From Pardosa pseudoannulata (Eukaryota > Arthropoda > Arachnida > Araneae > Lycosidae): a DNA stretch of 64,000 nt. The translations under genes were made by a program, and so were the position numbers. The stretch lies in NCBI GenBank assembly GCA_032207245.1, contig CM063500.1:81972625-82036624 (forward strand). The letters run 5' to 3'. Position 1 is the first letter of the stretch, and every line of letters begins with the position of its first letter. Below are positions 61,423 to 64,000 of the stretch, one piece after another. Under the pieces are notes generated by a model. It saw only the letters and a program-made list of their open reading frames with translations. It ran no database searches and was not told the DNA's origin.

Positions 61423-62174
61423 CAGTGGACTCTGCTTAATGTGATCAGTTTGGGCCACCGTGATTTTGATAACAATAAACGATATTCAAAATTAGATAAA
61501 TTTATCCTTCCCCCTTAATTCACACGTACTAAATTTCAAAACAAAATGAAAAACACACCTTATTTTTATGTACTGTATATGTTGTCCTTTGAAAAATAAG
61601 AACTGTATACACAATTAAAAAAGTTGATCAATTGTTGACTGTTTACAATTTTTTCTAAGAAACTCATTGATAAATTGTTCGTAATCATAATCAACCTGTC
61701 ATAACGATTTAAAATTTCGAACTTTTGTTTTAATGTAAAATCATTTCTCTTTCTGGCTTCCATATCGACAAGCTGCATATAAGAGAGCAAGGCATAAAAT
61801 GTGAATACGCTCCTTCTCTCTTCCGATAAGAATGTGTTGCCTTCTGCTTATCTGACAACCATTGACCTCCGACAGGGTGTGCATATGTCTAAAAATTGCA
61901 TTAACGTGTAATATCTCACTTCTTTGTGCATTCCCAATTTCCCTAGTTTGAAGAGGAAAACAGAAAAGGGAAAGTAAAGAATGGGTTCCTTCTGAATATA
62001 TTGAGAATATTCCTTTGCCGGTTAAAATGAGGTTTGAAAACTGATAACATTAACCGATCACATAAAGCGATAATTTTAATATGCAAATGAATAGAGAAAA
62101 TCGGAACCAAGTGATTTCGATAACAATAAGCGATTTATAACACTAACCACGATCACATCAAGCGGAGTTCACTG
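61423..62174 (-). mobile_element. pogo/Tigger-type deletion derivative (752 bp)
   Basis: The ends are CAGTGGACTCTGCTTAATGT at the left and CAGTGAACTCCGCTTGATGT read inward from the right, both continuing gatc. Subterminal ttgataacaataaacgat is matched at the other end by atcgcttattgttatcg on the opposite strand. TA is outside each end (61421-61422 and 62175-62176). A CENP-B-type N-terminal relic lies inside on the minus strand. The catalytic region is deleted. Confidence 0.92.
61650..61790 (-). pseudogene. pogo transposase N-terminus (CENP-B/psq helix-turn-helix start)
   Basis: The minus-strand frame contains MEARKRNDFTLKQKFEILNR followed by YDRL. This closely follows the KRK..LTLKQK..IL..YD opening of pogo/Tigger and CENP-B DNA-binding domains. 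The frame then runs into unrelated sequence. Only the first helix-turn-helix start remains. Confidence 0.82.
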
Positions 62175-62578
62175 TATTTTGTATTTTGTACATGATTTGT
62201 AGAATATTAGTATTGCCTCTGTATCATAGTAAAAAGTAGAAGTTGATAAATATAATTTATCCGATGATAATTGTCGTAGGCTGTGATGTCACTAATATGC
62301 CTTTAAGAACTCCGGAGATAAAGTTATTTTATTTTAGACATTTTATTTTTTTCCCACTTCTAAATGTGGAAGGCTGATTCAAACTGGGAAAGACACAATC
62401 GAAGATTAAAATCTGAATTACTTCAGGCTGTTCGGCTGGGAAATCTTCTTACATTATTCACCTGTTATTTGATCAACATTTTACAGATTAACACCTGCTG
62501 CCATTTCAATAAATATTGGCCATGTCTCGCCGTAGTGATTTAACAGCGTGGTAACTACAAATCTCATATACTCTAGCC

Positions 62579-63630
62579 CAGTGATGAGTAAACTTTTTTC
62601 GACTTCGACCCCTTTTGTAGAGAGAAAATTTTTGGCGACCCTTAGAGATAAATGTTCACAAATACAATGTATATCTTGCGCATTTCTTTCGTTTCATCGA
62701 ATAAAAACATCATCACATTTGACTCATATTAATTTTATTTATAATTTTAAGAAGATACTTTTTGTATAACAAAAAAATCAGTAAATTGCCCTTTAATGAG
62801 GTGTATGTGCCTGCAAGTTTCTAATTATCTCATCGATGTTTGGATGTATGTTGCTAATTGTAATTCGCATATCATCTTCAGGGTTTAAAATCGAACGATA
62901 TTTAGTTTTTATTGAAACTAGTTTACTAAATCCAGTTTCACATAAATACGTTGATGCAAATTGTGTTAACACTCTGATGGCATTCTTGCATAAAACGGGA
63001 TATTGTTTTTCCACTGATAGCCAAACTTTTTGGCAAGGCTGAGTCTTAAATTGATTTCGAAGAGTATAATCACTAATTAGATCTATCAATTGCTCTTTCT
63101 CACTAATTTGAAGAGTTGAACTGCATATATCAAAGGAAAATGGATCACGAATCCAACCAAGATCTTTTTCAAGAAAATCCTCGAATCTTCTCGAAAAATT
63201 GTTCTTTAACTTTTCAATGTAATTGGAAATGATGTTTTTAAATGTAAATATATCTAGATTATTTTCCTTGATAAAATCGTTAAAGAAAGGGAACATGTCG
63301 GTGTTGTTTTTATTCAGTTCAGTTTGCCAGAGACTAAGCTTATTCTTAAAAGCTTGAATTTTACTGGCTGAAGTTATGATAGTTGAATTCTCACCCTACA
63401 AGCTTATTTATGTCGTTAAGTTTTTCGAAAATATCAACTAAATAGCTCAGCTTCCCTAGCCAAACTTCATTGATATAATAACTTGCCAATCTATGTTTCT
63501 TTTCGATTAAAAACATGTACACTTCATTTCTCAAATCAAATATCCGTCGCAGCATTCAGGGATAATGCATTTCATAAAAATTTGGCGACCCCAAAAAAAC
63601 TTCTGGCGACCCCTAGTTTGCGCACCACTG
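62579..63630 (-). mobile_element. hAT transposon, internally deleted, perfect 8-bp target duplication (1052 bp)
   Basis: The duplication ctctagcc is exact at 62571-62578 and 63631-63638. The ends are CAGTGATGAGTAAAC at the left and CAGTGGTGCGCAAACTAGGG read inward from the right. Both are followed nearby by a gaccccttttg / ggggtcgcc-type subterminal block, with tttggcgaccc at both ends. The coding strand is minus. The exact duplication suggests that it is younger than the 57-kb hAT. Confidence 0.96.
62793..63555 (-). pseudogene. hAT transposase C-terminal half (SCAND3/ZBED5-like)
   Basis: From the N-terminal side: IFDLRNEVYMFLIEKKHRL, LGKLSYLVDIFEKLNDINKL, a frameshift, STIITSASKIQAFKNKLSLW, then an open 167-codon frame (62793-63296) with MFPFFNDFIKENNLDIF, GWIRDPFSFDI, FWLS-like VWLSVEKQYPVLCKNAIRVL and the hAT dimerisation signature TYLCETGFSKLVSIKTKYRS followed by LNPEDDMRITISNIHP. 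The N-terminal BED finger and first catalytic acidic residues are absent, so it is a 5'-deleted, frameshifted relic. The last 167 codons are intact and well preserved. Confidence 0.93.
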
Positions 63631-63840
63631 CTCTAGCCTATACATATGCCTTTAAGAACTCCGGAGGTAAAATTATTTTATTTTAGATATTTTATTTTTT
63701 TCCCATATCTAATTTTCGAAGACTGATTCAAACTGAGAAAGGCACAATCGAAGATTAAAATCTGAATTATTTTAGACTGTTCGGCTGGGAAATCTTCTTA
63801 CAGGATTCGCCGGCTATTGCATCAACATTTTATAGATGTG

Positions 63841-64000
63841 CAGCGACGTAACTCAAAATATTACCTCGTGCATAAATAAATATAAATAAAACATGCAGTC
63901 ATGTTTTCTTACGATACGATGCATTGCGTACCCCTCTTCACCCTCCTTACGATGGACCTTTCCCAGTTGTCTTCAGACGGGATAAGTTTTTTTTTCAATC
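63841..64000. other. Window end, unannotated
   Basis: A short, less AT-rich piece (gatgcattgcgtacccctct) with no recognisable feature; it is cut by the window end. Confidence 0.4.

Larger units (their letters stand above)
62290..63840 (+). repeat. ~290-bp direct duplication separated by a hAT insertion
   Basis: The block tatgcctttaagaactccgg...gattcaaactg(g/a)gaaag.cacaatcgaagattaaaa and ctgttcggctgggaaatctt occurs at 62297-62490 and 63645-63838. Without the hAT and one 8-bp duplication the two copies would be about 290 bp apart, so they were an ordinary tandem pair before the insertion. Confidence 0.85.

Overview
The window looks like a gene-poor, repeat-dominated block of an arthropod nuclear genome. 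A spider is my best guess: the DNA is very AT-rich, and the mixture of Tc1, DUF4817-type mariner, hAT (ZBED/SCAND3-like), pogo, piggyBac, Helitron and tRNA-SINE copies resembles spider assemblies. That attribution rests on general knowledge, not on a search. I found no intact host protein-coding gene, rRNA or functional tRNA. Every recognisable protein is a broken transposase or reverse-transcriptase fragment.

Layout. 1-1404: unannotated AT-rich DNA. 1405-2262: a 7-copy array of ~125 bp units. 2440 to about 38.6 kb, with a last scrap at 39.3-39.6 kb: one degenerate complex satellite (called A here), all copies in the same orientation. Full monomers are about 1.1-1.46 kb, and local shorter forms are about 305, 351, 515 and 625 bp. 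About twenty copies of one landmark can be placed. Satellite A is interrupted by datable insertions: two Helitrons at the same monomer position (5896-6861, 36150-37051), tRNA-SINEs (4.9, 32.7, 37.4 kb), a LINE relic holding a pogo-type and a mariner-like element (24.9-26.9 kb), a piggyBac relic (30373-31279), a terminal-inverted-repeat element (34.5-35.3 kb), a TTAA element inside a SINE (37458-38315), and a 641-base island almost without G (23689-24329).

39.6-49.9 kb is a mixed transposon zone. It holds a putative TTAA element (41.1-41.6 kb), a Tc1 fragment, a possible Helitron (43.3-46.5 kb) carrying a 914-bp (AT)n tract and a piggyBac transposase relic, a TTAA MITE sitting at that relic's stop codon, a Tc1 deletion derivative (47226-48043) and a zinc-ribbon transposase fragment. 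49975-55745 is a second large-monomer satellite (B, ~1.15-1.45 kb). 56-64 kb holds SINEs, a 2.2-kb hAT with tandem repeats in its 3' part, a ~400-bp tandem array, a pogo-type deletion derivative, and a hAT with a perfect 8-bp target duplication.

The parts do not form a pathway. They record satellite growth by unequal exchange and gene conversion, punctuated by cut-and-paste, rolling-circle and retroposed insertions. Pre-insertion satellite sequence survives elsewhere in the array, so many insertion boundaries can be read to the base. The most unusual signals are the G-depleted island, the exact-identity patches inside diverged monomers, two template-switch hairpins, the same-site Helitrons, and the subterminal quasi-palindromes shared by TTAA-flanked elements.
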